Source of the DNA: Opisthocomus hoazin
Lineage: Eukaryota > Chordata > Aves > Opisthocomiformes > Opisthocomidae
Assembly (NCBI RefSeq): GCF_030867145.1
Contig: NC_134442.1
Span: 1,193,001-1,257,000, forward strand
Reading direction: 5' to 3'
Length of the DNA stretch: 64,000 nucleotides
Shown here in pieces: positions 1 through 22,445 of the stretch. The notes under the pieces were generated by a model. The model was not told the DNA's origin and searched no databases. It was given only the letters and a program-made list of their open reading frames with translations. A program made the position numbers and the translations under genes. Positions within the stretch are counted from its first letter, which is position 1. Every line of letters starts with the position of its first letter.

Positions 1-1803
<1,803 letters not shown>

Positions 1804-1992
1804 GGAGCAGGATCAACAGGAACCAGCGCAGGCTGCACTGGACCATGATCATTTCCTTCTGGGGCAATGCCTGCTGCTCCAAAGGCAGCCTCAGCATCAA
1901 AGGCCTGCTCTGTGCTGCCCGCTCTCCTCCCTGTGGAGGATGAAGCATTAAAGGACTGGGGACATGTGAGCAATCCAGCATTTCTCTAGAAG

Positions 1993-2330
1993 GCCATGAA
2001 GCCTTAGCCTAAGGCCGCAGAGCCTTAGCATAAGGCCGCAAGAGCATCCAGAGGACAAACTGCGGTTGGAATGAGGAAGTAAGAATGCAGAGACAAACAA
2101 CTCCCAGATGCCGAAGAGGAACTTGCCGCCTGCAAGAAGGCCACGAGCACTGCGCGTGAGCTAGTGACGCACACCAATCATAATCGAGTTACTATGTGAG
2201 TTAAATTGATTATCACCAATGGGGAATCGCCGTGTATGTAGTGGGGAATATAAAAGTGAGCTATCTGAGGCTAATAAACGGCTTGTACGTGATCACATTG
2301 ATCATCGTGTCGAGTCCGGTTCTTCCTCCG
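1993..2330 (+). mobile_element. Retroviral-type solo LTR, unit A
   Basis: The segment has promoter-like order: two CCAAT boxes (near 2175 and 2215), a TATAAAA at 2249-2255, then AATAAA at 2273-2278 and a short T/C-rich stretch ending CCGCAACA. This is the U3-R-U5 layout of a compact avian endogenous retroviral LTR. It lies about 45 bp after the acrosin poly(A) signal. No matching target-site duplication could be recognised, so the ends are approximate. No viral coding sequence is attached. Confidence 0.55.
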
Positions 2331-2737
2331 CAACACTTCCCAGTGCACACAAATGCTGAAGCGGACTTAGTTCTTGGAATAAAGTTGCCAGGTTTCACAG
2401 TTAACCGTGCCTGAGTCCAATTCACTCTCGTGCGCAAGGCAAGGATTTCCACGCCCGGCAAAATGGGGCTGCAGGCAGTCAAGGAGGGCACAAAGGGCAA
2501 GAGTCGCTCAGCAGGGCTGACACCAAGGCTGGTCAGACAGGAGCGTGCTCAGAGCCACCATGGCATGAAGAAGACTGGCACATTGAGGCTAGCAAGAGGA
2601 TGCAAAATAATGATGCGACCTGCAGACAACTCTGGGGATGATGATTAGGACCTGGTTGAAGCCTTTGCTAAATGGAAAGATGAAAGAAAGCTGGCAGGAG
2701 TTACAGTGCCATGAGGAAGAGCCAGATGTCACCAGAA

Positions 2738-3723
2738 GTTAAGGGGGAATGGTGTGAGAGGTGGCCAGACTTCAGCAATATCTGAAGGAAGAGCCGGGGT
2801 CATTCTGGGGAGAGGACTCTGGCAGGGACAGCTGTAGCCAGGAAACCACTGCAGTAATGCCACGCAAGGCCAAGATGACCTAGCTAACAGCCCCTGAAAG
2901 ACCCAATCTGTTCCCAGATGTGACAGACCTGGGAGCAAGGGGGACTAGTAGGCGGGGCTAGGTCCCTTGATTGGGAGGAGACAAGGGCAGAGAAAGTGAG
3001 GAGCCAAGGAAGTCGAGGGGGATGAATAAGTGTGGAAAATGGAGAGAAGGGGGGCTCAAGAAGCTCGTCCTTGAGCATAAGCAAAGTGCCGGTTGCTTAG
3101 CTTGTTTGGCTGAACCCTGTCCCTACTCCCCACAGCCTGTCCGACCTTCTTCTTGAGAGCCATTCCACATCCTTTTCTGTGTGGCCCCGCTCTGTACCTG
3201 CTAGAGGGGTGGGTCTAGCGGCCTGGCTGCTGGCGATGGCAGAAGGGAACACAGGTCATAGGGATCCCGCAGTTGGAAAGACCGAGTGTCTCGCGCCAGC
3301 TCCTGGTGGGAGCGCTGTGTGCGTGCGCAGTGCACTAGCGAACCTGAAGCTGGCCTAGCTCTCGAGCAAGAGGACAGAGACCTTTTCAGTCCCGTGGGTG
3401 GCATGTGGCTGCAGCCTACCTGACTGATCAGCCCCAGCATTCACAGACCTTACAAGAGGACCAGGCCTGCCAACCACCGGCCACATCTCCACCTGCTGGA
3501 GTCAGGAAGGACTTGGAGGTGCTTGACCACGCATACCCCGAGCTGCTTCCCACCTAGGCACGTCCCCTCTGCACTACCTGTTTGGGGGCTGTGGTGATTA
3601 GGGACAGGGCTCAGCCAAACAAGCAAAGCTGTCTCTGCCAGAGTGCTCTCCCCAGAATGACCCCAGCTCTTCCTTCACATATTGCTGAAGTGTGCCCACC
3701 TCTCACACCATTCCCTCTTAACC
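2738..3723. repeat. Inverted repeat, ~98-bp arms around ~790 bp (units A-D)
   Basis: The arm at 2738-2835 is about 90% identical to the reverse complement of 3625-3723. The left arm reads GTTAAGGGGGAATGGTGTGA, a purine run followed by TG, and the right arm is its mirror. This looks like the polypurine tract plus LTR start of a retroelement present in two opposite orientations (inference). The same pair recurs in the other units: arms near 8073 and 8960, 13408 and 14295, 18740 and 19627. Only the right arm is present in the second 6884-bp copy, near 26511. The rest of 2340-4500 shows no recognisable gene. Confidence 0.6.
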
Positions 3724-4531
3724 ACCTGCAAAAATCTGCTGCTGGCATCACAGAGTATCCACAGAAGACAAGTGACGTTCTCCAAGGCCACCTTCTGCCT
3801 GCTCTAAGCAGATATCGGGCACCACCTTCAGGTCAATTTTTGAAAACCAAAGCAGCGTGCAGTGCGGTTTGTTTGGGGACGTCTTCTAGTGCCTATGAAG
3901 CCATGCTGCTTCCAATTGCACGTCTGTGGCCACGCATAGCAGGCAGTGCGACTGCCCGCACCAGTGTTGGCCCAGAAGAGCAATGTAGCTGGTAGACAGC
4001 AAGGACACGGAGCCTGTCAGAGGGCGTTGCGGTGGCAGACAGAGCCAGCGTGGAGCGTGCTCCATCTGTGTTTCGCTGTGCTTTGTGCAGGACAGGATGG
4101 CAGTGCTTGGCTATACTTGGTTGATTTGGCTTGCACATCCCTGCTTGCCTGCCGCGGCTGTAAGCAGATTGGCTCTTCAGCCCCCAACCAGGTGCCTACT
4201 GCCTGTAGTAGTTCCGTTCTGCGGTGTCAGTTTCTTTGGGAAGGACCTGGTGGCAAGCAGCTGCGCAGAGCGGGGTGGCAGTGAACTTCCCAAAGAGGCT
4301 ATGGTGCCACACTTGGTTTTCCCGGCTAGCTGTTAGCAGGCAGCACTGGGAGGCAGGCGCTGCTGCCTGCCACGAGGTCTGCAGAGCCTCGTCCCGCAAG
4401 CAGAGCATTCAGCGGGGGTCTGCTGGGGGTGTCTGAGCCCAGCTTCTGCCTCCCCTCCTGCTCGGAACCCTCCATGTTGCCCGCCCCCCCCTAGAATCCA
4501 CCGTGCCCAGCACCCGGAACCAGCCACTCTG

Positions 4532-4539
4532 TGACATCA
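4532..4539 (+). promoter_or_regulatory. CRE-like octamer upstream of acrosin copy B
   Basis: TGACATCA, one base from the palindromic cAMP-response element, lies 115 bp before the ATG at 4654. It recurs at the same place before copies C and D. CRE-type sites drive many post-meiotic sperm genes through CREM, which would suit acrosin. Use of this site is inference. Confidence 0.3.
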
Positions 4540-4653
4540 GCCACGGGGCCAAGGGTTCCCTGGGCAGCGGGACTGCTGCAGGCACTACGTCGGCTGCTGC
4601 CCTGCTGGCCACCAGCTCTCGCTTCTTGCAGCTGCCACGTGCCGCTGGCAGCC

Positions 4654-7138
<2,485 letters not shown>

Positions 7139-7327
7139 GGAGCAGGATCAACAGGAACCAGCGCAGGCTGCACTGGACCATGATCATTTCCTTCTGGGGC
7201 AATGCCTGCTGCTCCAAAGGCAGCCTCAGCATCAAAGGCCTGCTCTGTGCTGCCCGCTCTCCTCCCTGTGGAGGATGAAGCATTAAAGGACTGGGGACAT
7301 GTGAGCAATCCAGCATTTCTCTAGAAG

Positions 7328-7665
7328 GCCATGAAGCCTTAGCCTAAGGCCGCAGAGCCTTAGCATAAGGCCGCAAGAGCATCCAGAGGACAAACTGCGG
7401 TTGGAATGAGGAAGTAAGAATGCAGAGACAAACAACTCCCAGATGCCGAAGAGGAACTTGCCGCCTGCAAGAAGGCCACGAGCACTGCGCGTGAGCTAGT
7501 GACGCACACCAATCATAATCGAGTTACTATGTGAGTTAAATTGATTATCACCAATGGGGAATCGCCGTGTATGTAGTGGGGAATATAAAAGTGAGCTATC
7601 TGAGGCTAATAAACGGCTTGTACGTGATCACATTGATCATCGTGTCGAGTCCGGTTCTTCCTCCG
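7328..7665 (+). mobile_element. Retroviral-type solo LTR, unit B
   Basis: Copy of the unit-A LTR at an offset of 5335 bp, with the same CCAAT, TATAAAA and AATAAA elements. It was duplicated with the unit and is not an independent insertion. Confidence 0.55.
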
Positions 7666-9988
7666 CAACACTTCCCAGTGCACACAAATGCTGAAGCGGA
7701 CTTAGTTCTTGGAATAAAGTTGCCAGGTTTCACAGTTAACCGTGCCTGAGTCCAATTCACTCTCGTGCGCAAGGCAAGGATTTCCACGCCCGGCAAAATG
7801 GGGCTGCAGGCAGTCAAGGAGGGCACAAAGGGCAAGAGTCGCTCAGCAGGGCTGACACCAAGGCTGGTCAGACAGGAGCGTGCTCAGAGCCACCATGGCA
7901 TGAAGAAGACTGGCACATTGAGGCTAGCAAGAGGATGCAAAATAATGATGCGACCTGCAGACAACTCTGGGGATGATGATTAGGACCTGGTTGAAGCCTT
8001 TGCTAAATGGAAAGATGAAAGAAAGCTGGCAGGAGTTACAGTGCCATGAGGAAGAGCCAGATGTCACCAGAAGTTAAGGGGGAATGGTGTGAGAGGTGGC
8101 CAGACTTCAGCAATATCTGAAGGAAGAGCCGGGGTCATTCTGGGGAGAGGACTCTGGCAGGGACAGCTGTAGCCAGGAAACCACTGCAGTAATGCCACGC
8201 AAGGCCAAGATGACCTAGCTAACAGCCCCTGAAAGACCCAATCTGTTCCCAGATGTGACAGACCTGGGAGCAAGGGGGACTAGTAGGCGGGGCTAGGTCC
8301 CTTGATTGGGAGGAGACAAGGGCAGAGAAAGTGAGGAGCCAAGGAAGTCGAGGGGGATGAATAAGTGTGGAAAATGGAGAGAAGGGGGGCTCAAGAAGCT
8401 CGTCCTTGAGCATAAGCAAAGTGCCGGTTGCTTAGCTTGTTTGGCTGAACCCTGTCCCTACTCCCCACAGCCTGTCCGACCTTCTTCTTGAGAGCCATTC
8501 CACATCCTTTTCTGTGTGGCCCCGCTCTGTACCTGCTAGAGGGGTGGGTCTAGCGGCCTGGCTGCTGGCGATGGCAGAAGGGAACACAGGTCATAGGGAT
8601 CCCGCAGTTGGAAAGACCGAGTGTCTCGCGCCAGCTCCTGGTGGGAGCGCTGTGTGCGTGCGCAGTGCACTAGCGAACCTGAAGCTGGCCTAGCTCTCGA
8701 GCAAGAGGACAGAGACCTTTTCAGTCCCGTGGGTGGCATGTGGCTGCAGCCTACCTGACTGATCAGCCCCAGCATTCACAGACCTTACAAGAGGACCAGG
8801 CCTGCCAACCACCGGCCACATCTCCACCTGCTGGAGTCAGGAAGGACTTGGAGGTGCTTGACCACGCATACCCCGAGCTGCTTCCCACCTAGGCACGTCC
8901 CCTCTGCACTACCTGTTTGGGGGCTGTGGTGATTAGGGACAGGGCTCAGCCAAACAAGCAAAGCTGTCTCTGCCAGAGTGCTCTCCCCAGAATGACCCCA
9001 GCTCTTCCTTCACATATTGCTGAAGTGTGCCCACCTCTCACACCATTCCCTCTTAACCACCTGCAAAAATCTGCTGCTGGCATCACAGAGTATCCACAGA
9101 AGACAAGTGACGTTCTCCAAGGCCACCTTCTGCCTGCTCTAAGCAGATATCGGGCACCACCTTCAGGTCAATTTTTGAAAACCAAAGCAGCGTGCAGTGC
9201 GGTTTGTTTGGGGATGTCTTCTAGTGCCTATGAAGCCATGCTGCTTCCAATTGCACGTCTGTGGCCACGCATAGCAGGCAGTGCGACTGCCCGCACCAGT
9301 GTTGGCCCAGAAGAGCAATGTAGCTGGTAGACAGCAAGGACACGGAGCCTGTCAGAGGGCGTTGCGGTGGCAGACAGAGCCAGCGTGGAGCGTGCTCCAT
9401 CTGTGTTTCGCTGTGCTTTGTGCAGGACAGGATGGCAGTGCTTGGCTATACTTGGTTGATTTGGCTTGCACATCCCTGCTTGCCTGCCGCGGCTGTAAGC
9501 AGATTGGCTCTTCAGCCCCCAACCAGGTGCCTACTGCCTGTAGTAGTTCCGTTCTGCGGTGTCAGTTTCTTTGGGAAGGACCTGGTGGCAAGCAGCTGCG
9601 CAGAGCGGGGTGGCAGTGAACTTCCCAAAGAGGCTATGGTGCCACACTTGGTTTTCCCGGCTAGCTGTTAGCAGGCAGCACTGGGAGGCAGGCGCTGCTG
9701 CCTGCCACGAGGTCTGCAGAGCCTCGTCCCGCAAGCAGAGCATTCAGCGGGGGTCTGCTGGGGGTGTCTGAGCCCAGCTTCTGCCTCCCCTCCTGCTCGG
9801 AACCCTCCATGTTGCCCGCCCCCCCCTAGAATCCACCGTGCCCAGCACCCGGAACCAGCCACTCTGTGACATCAGCCACGGGGCCAAGGGTTCCCTGGGC
9901 AGCGGGACTGCTGCAGGCACTACGTCGGCTGCTGCCCTGCTGGCCACCAGCTCTCGCTTCTTGCAGCTGCCACGTGCCGCTGGCAGCC

Positions 9989-12473
<2,485 letters not shown>

Positions 12474-12662
12474 GGAGCAGGATCAACAGGAACCAGCGCA
12501 GGCTGCACTGGACCATGATCATTTCCTTCTGGGGCAATGCCTGCTGCTCCAAAGGCAGCCTCAGCATCAAAGGCCTGCTCTGTGCTGCCCGCTCTCCTCC
12601 CTGTGGAGGATGAAGCATTAAAGGACTGGGGACATGTGAGCAATCCAGCATTTCTCTAGAAG

Positions 12663-13000
12663 GCCATGAAGCCTTAGCCTAAGGCCGCAGAGCCTTAGCA
12701 TAAGGCCGCAAGAGCATCCAGAGGACAAACTGCGGTTGGAATGAGGAAGTAAGAATGCAGAGACAAACAACTCCCAGATGCCGAAGAGGAACTTGCCGCC
12801 TGCAAGAAGGCCACGAGCACTGCGCGTGAGCTAGTGACGCACACCAATCATAATCGAGTTACTATGTGAGTTAAATTGATTATCACCAATGGGGAATCGC
12901 CGCGTATGTAGTGGGGAATATAAAAGTGAGCTATCTGAGGCTAATAAACGGCTTGTACGTGATCACATTGATCATCGTGTCGAGTCCGGTTCTTCCTCCG
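12663..13000 (+). mobile_element. Retroviral-type solo LTR, unit C
   Basis: Copy of the same LTR at the same unit position. At 12903 it has C where units A and B have T. Confidence 0.55.
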
Positions 13001-15323
13001 CAACACTTCCCAGTGCACACAAATGCTGAAGCTGACTTAGTTCTTGGAATAAAGTTGCCAGGTTTCACAGTTAACCGTGCCTGAGTCCAATTCACTCTCG
13101 TGCGCAAGGCAAGGATTTCCACGCCCGGCAAAATGGGGCTGCAGGCAGTCAAGGAGGGCACAAAGGGCAAGAGTCGCTCAGCAGGGCTGACACCAAGGCT
13201 GGTCAGACAGGAGCGTGCTCAGAGCCACCATGGCATGAAGAAGACTGGCACATTGAGGCTAGCAAGAGGATGCAAAATAATGATGCGACATGCAGACAAC
13301 TCTGGGGATGATGATTAGGACCTGGTTGAAGCCTTTGCTAAATGGAAAGATGAAAGAAAGCTGGCAGGAGTTACAGTGCCATGAGGAAGAGCCAGATGTC
13401 ACCAGAAGTTAAGGGGGAATGGTGTGAGAGGTGGCCAGACTTCAGCAATATCTGAAGGAAGAGCCGGGGTCATTCTGGGGAGAGGACTCTGGCAGGGACA
13501 GCTGTAGCCAGGAAACCACTGCAGTAATGCCACGCAAGGCCAAGATGACCTAGCTAACAGCCCCTGAAAGACCCAATCTGTTCCCAGATGTGACAGACCT
13601 GGGAGCAAGGGGGACTAGTAGGCGGGGCTAGGTCCCTTGATTGGGAGGAGACAAGGGCAGAGAAAGTGAGGAGCCAAGGAAGTCGAGGGGGATGAATAAG
13701 TGTGGAAAATGGAGAGAAGGGGGGCTCAAGAAGCTCGTCCTTGAGCATAAGCAAAGTGCCGGTTGCTTAGCTTGTTTGGCTGAACCCTGTCCCTACTCCC
13801 CACAGCCTGTCCGACCTTCTTCTTGAGAGCCATTCCACATCCTTTTCTGTGTGGCCCCGCTCTGTACCTGCTAGAGGGGTGGGTCTAGCGGCCTGGCTGC
13901 TGGCGATGGCAGAAGGGAACACAGGTCATAGGGATCCCGCAGTTGGAAAGACCGAGTGTCTCGCGCCAGCTCCTGGTGGGAGCGCTGTGTGCGTGCGCAG
14001 TGCACTAGCGAACCTGAAGCTGGCCTAGCTCTCGAGCAAGAGGACAGAGACCTTTTCAGTCCCGTGGGTGGCATGTGGCTGCAGCCTACCTGACTGATCA
14101 GCCCCAGCATTCACAGACCTTACAAGAGGACCAGGCCTGCCAACCACCGGCCACATCTCCACCTGCTGGAGTCAGGAAGGACTTGGAGGTGCTTGACCAC
14201 GCATACCCCGAGCTGCTTCCCACCTAGGCACGTCCCCTCTGCACTACCTGTTTGGGGGCTGTGGTGATTAGGGACAGGGCTCAGCCAAACAAGCAAAGCT
14301 GTCTCTGCCAGAGTGCTCTCCCCAGAATGACCCCAGCTCTTCCTTCACATATTGCTGAAGTGTGCCCACCTCTCACACCATTCCCTCTTAACCACCTGCA
14401 AAAATCTGCTGCTGGCATCACAGAGTATCCACAGAAGACAAGTGACGTTCTCCAAGGCCACCTTCTGCCTGCTCTAAGCAGATATCGGGCACCACCTTCA
14501 GGTCAATTTTTGAAAACCAAAGCAGCGTGGAGTGCGGTTTGTTTGGGGACGTCTTCTAGTGCCTATGAAGCCATGCTGCTTCCAATTGCACGTCTGTGGC
14601 CACGCATAGCAGGCAGTGCGACTGCCCGCACCAGTGTTGGCCCAGAAGAGCAATGTAGCTGGTAGACAGCAAGGACACGGAGCCTGTCAGAGGGCGTTGC
14701 GGTGGCAGACAGAGCCAGCGTGGAGCGTGCTCCATCTGTGTTTCGCTGTGCTTTGTGCAGGACAGGATGGCAGTGCTTGGCTATACTTGGTTGATTTGGC
14801 TTGCACATCCCTGCTTGCCTGCCGCGGCTGTAAGCAGATTGGCTCTTCAGCCCCCAACCAGGTGCCTACTGCCTGTAGTAGTTCCGTTCTGCGGTGTCAG
14901 TTTCTTTGGGAAGGACCTGGTGGCAAGCGGCTGCGCAGAGCGGGGTGGCAGTGAACTTCCCAAAGAGGCTATGGTGCCACACTTGGTTTTCCCGGCTAGC
15001 TGTTAGCAGGCAGCACTGGGAGGCAGGCGCTGCTGCCTGCCACGAGGTCTGCAGAGCCTCGTCCCGCAAGCAGAGCATTCAGCGGGGGTCTGCTGGGGGC
15101 GTCCGAGCCCAGCTTCTGCCTCCCCTCCTGCTCGGAACCCTCCATGTTGCCCGCCCCCCCCTAGAATCCACCGTGCCCAGCACCCGGAACCAGCCACTCT
15201 GTGACATCAGCCACGGGGCCAAGGGTTCCCTGGGCAGCGGGACTGCTGCAGGCACTACGTCGGCTGCTGCCCTGCTGGCCACCAGCTCTCGCTTCTTGCA
15301 GCTGCCACGTGCCGCTGGCAGCC

Positions 15324-17805
<2,482 letters not shown>

Positions 17806-17994
17806 GGAGCAGGATCAACAGGAACCAGCGCAGGCTGCACTGGACCATGATCATTTCCTTCTGGGGCAATGCCTGCTGCTCCAAAGGCAGCCTCAGCATC
17901 AAAGGCCTGCTCTGTGCTGCCCGCTCTCCTCCCTGTGGAGGATGAAGCATTAAAGGACTGGGGACATGTGAGCAATCCAGCATTTCTCTAGAAG

Positions 17995-18332
17995 GCCATG
18001 AAGCCTTAGCCTAAGGCCGCAGAGCCTTAGCATAAGGCCGCAAGAGCATCCAGAGGACAAACTGCGGTTGGAATGAGGAAGTAAGAATGCAGAGACAAAC
18101 AACTCCCAGATGCCGAAGAGGAACTTGCCGCCTGCAAGAAGGCCACGAGCACTGCGCGTGAGCTAGTGACGCACACCAATCATAATCGAGTTACTATGTG
18201 AGTTAAATTGATTATCACCAATGGGGAATCGCCGCGTATGTAGTGGGGAATATAAAAGTGAGCTATCTGAGGCTAATAAACGGCTTGTAAGTGATCACAT
18301 TGATCATCGTGTCGAGTCCGGTTCTTCCTCCG
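17995..18332 (+). mobile_element. Retroviral-type solo LTR, unit D
   Basis: Copy of the same LTR in the most diverged unit. It shares the C variant (18235) with unit C, and differs by GTAAGTGATC where the others read GTACGTGATC. Confidence 0.55.
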
Positions 18333-19997
18333 CAACACTTCCCAGTGCACACAAATGCTGAAGCTGACTTAGTTCTTGGAATAAAGTTGCCAGGTTTCAC
18401 AGTTAACCGTGCCTGAGTCCAATTCACTCTCGTGCGCAAGGCAAGGATTTCCACGCCCGGCAAAATGGGGCTGCAGGCAGTCAAGGAGGGCACAAAGGGC
18501 AAGAGTCGCTCAGCAGGGCTGACACCATGGCTGGTCAGACAGGAGCGTGCTCAGAGCCACCATGGCATGAAGAAGACTGGCACATTGAGGCTAGCAAGAG
18601 GATGCAAAATAATGATGTGACATGCAGACAACTCTGGGGATGATGATTAGGACCTGGTTGAAGCCTTTGCTAAATGGAAAGATGAAAGAAAGCTGGCAGG
18701 AGTTACAGTGCCATGAGGAAGAGCCAGATGTCACCAGAAGTTAAGGGGGAATGGTGTGAGAGGTGGCCAGACTTCAGCAATATCTGAAGGAAGAGCCGGG
18801 GTCATTCTGGGGAGAGGACTCTGGCAGGGACAGCTGTAGCCAGGAAACCACTGCAGTAATGCCACGCAAGGCCAAGATGACCTAGCTAACAGCCCCTGAA
18901 AGACCCAATCTGTTCCCAGATGTGACAGACCTGGGAGCAAGGGGGACTAGTAGGCGGGGCTAGGTCCCTTGATTGGGAGGAGACAAGGGCAGAGAAAGTG
19001 AGGAGCCAAGGAAGTCGAGGGGGATGAATAAGCGTGGGAAATGGAGAGCAGGGGGGCTCAAGAATCTCGTCCTTGAGCGTAAGCAAAGTGCCGGTTGCTT
19101 AGCTTGTTTGGCTGAACCCTGTCCCTACTCCCCACAGCCTGTCCGACCTTCTTCTTGAGAGCCATTCCACATCCTTTTCTGTGTGGCCCCGCTCTGTACC
19201 TGCTAGAGGGGTGGGTCTAGCGGCCTGGCTGCTGGCGATGGCAGAAGGGAACACAGGTCATAGGGACCCCGCAGTTGGAAAGACCGAGTGTCTCGGGCCA
19301 GCTCCTGGTGGGAGAGCTGTGTGCGTGCGCAGTGCACTAGCGAACCTGAAGCTGGCCTAGCTCTCGAGCAAGAGGACAGAGACCTTTTCAGTCCCGTGGG
19401 TGGCATGTGGCTGCAGCCTACCTGACTGATCAGCCCCAGCATTCACAGACCTTACAAGAGGACCAGGCCTGCCAACCACCGGCCACATCTCCACCTGCTG
19501 GAGTCAGGAAGGACTTGGAGGTGCTTGACCACGCATACCCCGAGCTGCTTCCCACCTAGGCACGTCCCCTCTGCACTACCTGTTTGGGGGCTGTGGTGAT
19601 TAGGGACAGGGCTCAGCCAAACAAGCAAAGCTGTCTCTGCCAGAGTGCTCTCCCCAGAATGACCCCAGCTCTTCCTTCACATATTGCTGAAGTGTGCCCA
19701 CCTCTCACACCATTCCCTCTTAACCACCTGCAAAAATCTGCTGCTGGCATCACAGAGTATCCACAGAAGACAAGTGACGTTCTCCAAGGCCACCTTCTGC
19801 CTGCTCTAAGCAGATATCGGGCACCACCTTCAGGTCAATTTTTGAAAACCAAAGCAGCGTGGAGTGCGGTTTGTTTGGGGACGTCTTCTAGTGCCTATGA
19901 AGCCATGCTGCTTCCAATTGCACGTCTGTGGCCACGCATAGCAGGCAGTGCGACTGCCCGCACCAGTGTTGGCCCAGAAGAGCAATGTAGCTGGTAG

Positions 19998-21436
19998 ACC
20001 CTCAGTCTCAACCTGCCATCTGGTTCACCTCCGTTTCTGTCTTGTCTCCTGTCTCTCAGTGCTCTTCCCTCTGCCAGGCACTCTTCCCAGTCACTCCATC
20101 ACCTGCCAGTGCCTTTCGCTGTTCTCGTGTTTCGATGGCAGGTGGTACCTTGAAAGCACTGTCCCAGCCATGGGACCTGCACCTATTTCTCTCCTTTCGC
20201 CTCTTTGTGCTCTGGCTGCGTGACACTTTCTTTGACCTCAGAGGCCCTTTGTGCCTGGCTCTCTCCTGCTGCTAAAGCCTGTTCCTGCAAGAGAAGAGGC
20301 AATTAGTTGGTGTCTCCTCCCTGCTATCTCACCTGCATCTCCCTGGCCTGGGCAGCTGGTGGGAACTGTCACCATCAGCCCCAGCTGTCCTAGAAGTCCT
20401 CTCCTGGCTCTGGGTGTGCTTGGCATCGAACGTGGTTCCTGAAGGAGAAGAGCAAAACTCCAAGTAACTCCTGGGCACCAACCTGCTGGGAGAGCTCATT
20501 TGAAGGCAGGTTGGCAGCAAGCCCCAAGGCTGCTCCAGGGGTGCTCCCTGTCCCGAGCTCAGCCACAGGTCCCACACCCGGCTCTCTTGTTACCAAGAGG
20601 GATTTGCTTGCATTTTCCTTTTCTTGTAATTCGTGCGTGGGTGCTGGGAAAAGAGGCAGCAGAAGGACGCACTGGCTAAAACCCCTTCTTACTGCCAGCC
20701 ATAAAGGTGCCTCTCGCCTGGGAGCACGAGAAGGACCCCGTGTTACCACTCTCCATTCCTTACAGGCAGTCTGAAGACTATTCACATATTCATTTTCATA
20801 CACCACCAAAGTTTTAGCCTCATGTCCCAGCAGTTTGTTTAGAAAAACGTACAATTTAAAAACGTTTTAGAATATCAAGACACCATCTGAAGTCTCCAGC
20901 GATGTCTGAAATGTTTTGAGTTGGCTTTGTCCTGTTTCCTTAGATGCTGAAATATAAGTTAGAACAGCACCACACTCGATCACTTCTCTTTTTTTCACAT
21001 GTCACACAGTGGAATAGAGATGAGAGATCTCCCAGGGAAGTGACAAAAAAGCGGGCCCTGAGCTGGAAGCCACGTGTAGCTGTGTCAGCATGGCACTGTG
21101 CTCAGAGCTAAAATCAGTACAATACATAGGCAACCAAGCAGCTCTTTCTGCAAGGTACAATTCCATGTCATACTGACAGAAGTAGATCGTGAGAGTGCCT
21201 TGCAATTCTTAAAATGCACAATATTGCATGGCATAGACATGTCTGTTGTCTTTGCCTGCAGCAGAAGGCTGGAGTGGAAGGAAGACACAGAGGAGACTCC
21301 TCACAGAGTCAACATGGAATGAGTAAGAAGAGGGGAAAAAAAGTCCCAGAAGCAAAGGTCAAACACATCACCAAGGCATTAAGCTTATTAGCTTGCGGTG
21401 CGGTACAGACTGCTTGTTTTCTTTAATAACACTTGA
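19998..21436. other. Gene-poor segment of the 6884-bp unit (also 26882-28320)
   Basis: No spliced gene, RNA gene or transposon family was recognised here. Open frames are short or conserved only because the whole segment was duplicated. The composition changes from GC-rich to AT-rich at about 20780. Confidence 0.5.
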
Positions 21437-22445
21437 TTTTGATTGTGATAAACCACAATACAAACCAAAACACCATACAGCAGTCAATGCAATAAAAAAT
21501 ACAGTACGTACAATAAACGCAACGCCAGGCCCTGCAATACATACCATGCAACTCAACACATACGATACGTACAATACAACACATGCATTGCAATAATGCC
21601 GTAGCATGACATACAACACAATATAGGATACAACACCAGCACCACAACACAACACGCACAGCACATACAATAGAAAATACAACACACGCATCACATACAA
21701 CACATGCTACAGCATACACTGTGTACTGCATACAGTCAAATGCATACAGTACTAAAGACAATACAAACCAAAATACAATGCCTACAACACAAACACAGGA
21801 TATAGACAAGGCAATCTACGCCACACCATACAACACCGTATCATCCAATACCATACAACACACAGTAGGCACCACACGATAAACAATACAATACCGACAC
21901 AGCATGCAGTACATACAATGCCTGCATACAGTACAGTGCATACCCTAACCTTCAACAAATAGAATACAATAGATACAGTGCAGAACATAAAATACAATAC
22001 ACCATATACCATACGTGACAGACAATGCAATGCATACTAGACAATACAAATCCCAGTAGTCGAGAAAATACAGTACAAGAAACACCATTCCATATATTCT
22101 GTACAAAATAATACATAAAATACCTACAATAAAATCAATGCCTTACTGTACAATACATTAAAGAGAACACGTAAAATACATTATGACACATAAAATACAT
22201 AAAATGCAATACAAAATGCAGTGTAACATTATACCATACAATACCATACCATACAATAGATAACATACAGTACAATATAATACAAACTACAATACAAAGA
22301 ATACAATAAAAACCAGCAGACCATACCATAGAATACAATAAACCCCATACTGTATATACCATACAGCACATGCAATACTTACGAAAAATAAATACCATGC
22401 CATGCAATAGAATACATACAGAAAATGCCATACCATAAAATAAAG
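21437..22445. repeat. ATACA/CAATA-rich degenerate satellite, copy 1
   Basis: About 1 kb is built almost wholly from short variants of ATACA, AATACA, ACATACA and CCATACA with no strict period. T/G-rich runs are absent from the + strand. The complementary strand reads as TGTAT/TATTGTAT, the same vocabulary as the long block at 42890-47890. Open frames inside it, rich in Cys, Val, Tyr and Leu, are by-products of this composition. Confidence 0.85.

Noticed and set aside
20390-20854. 154-codon minus-strand frame, repeated at 27274-27738
   Set aside because: Its presence in both copies follows from the recent 6884-bp duplication. No family, splice context or codon bias was recognised.
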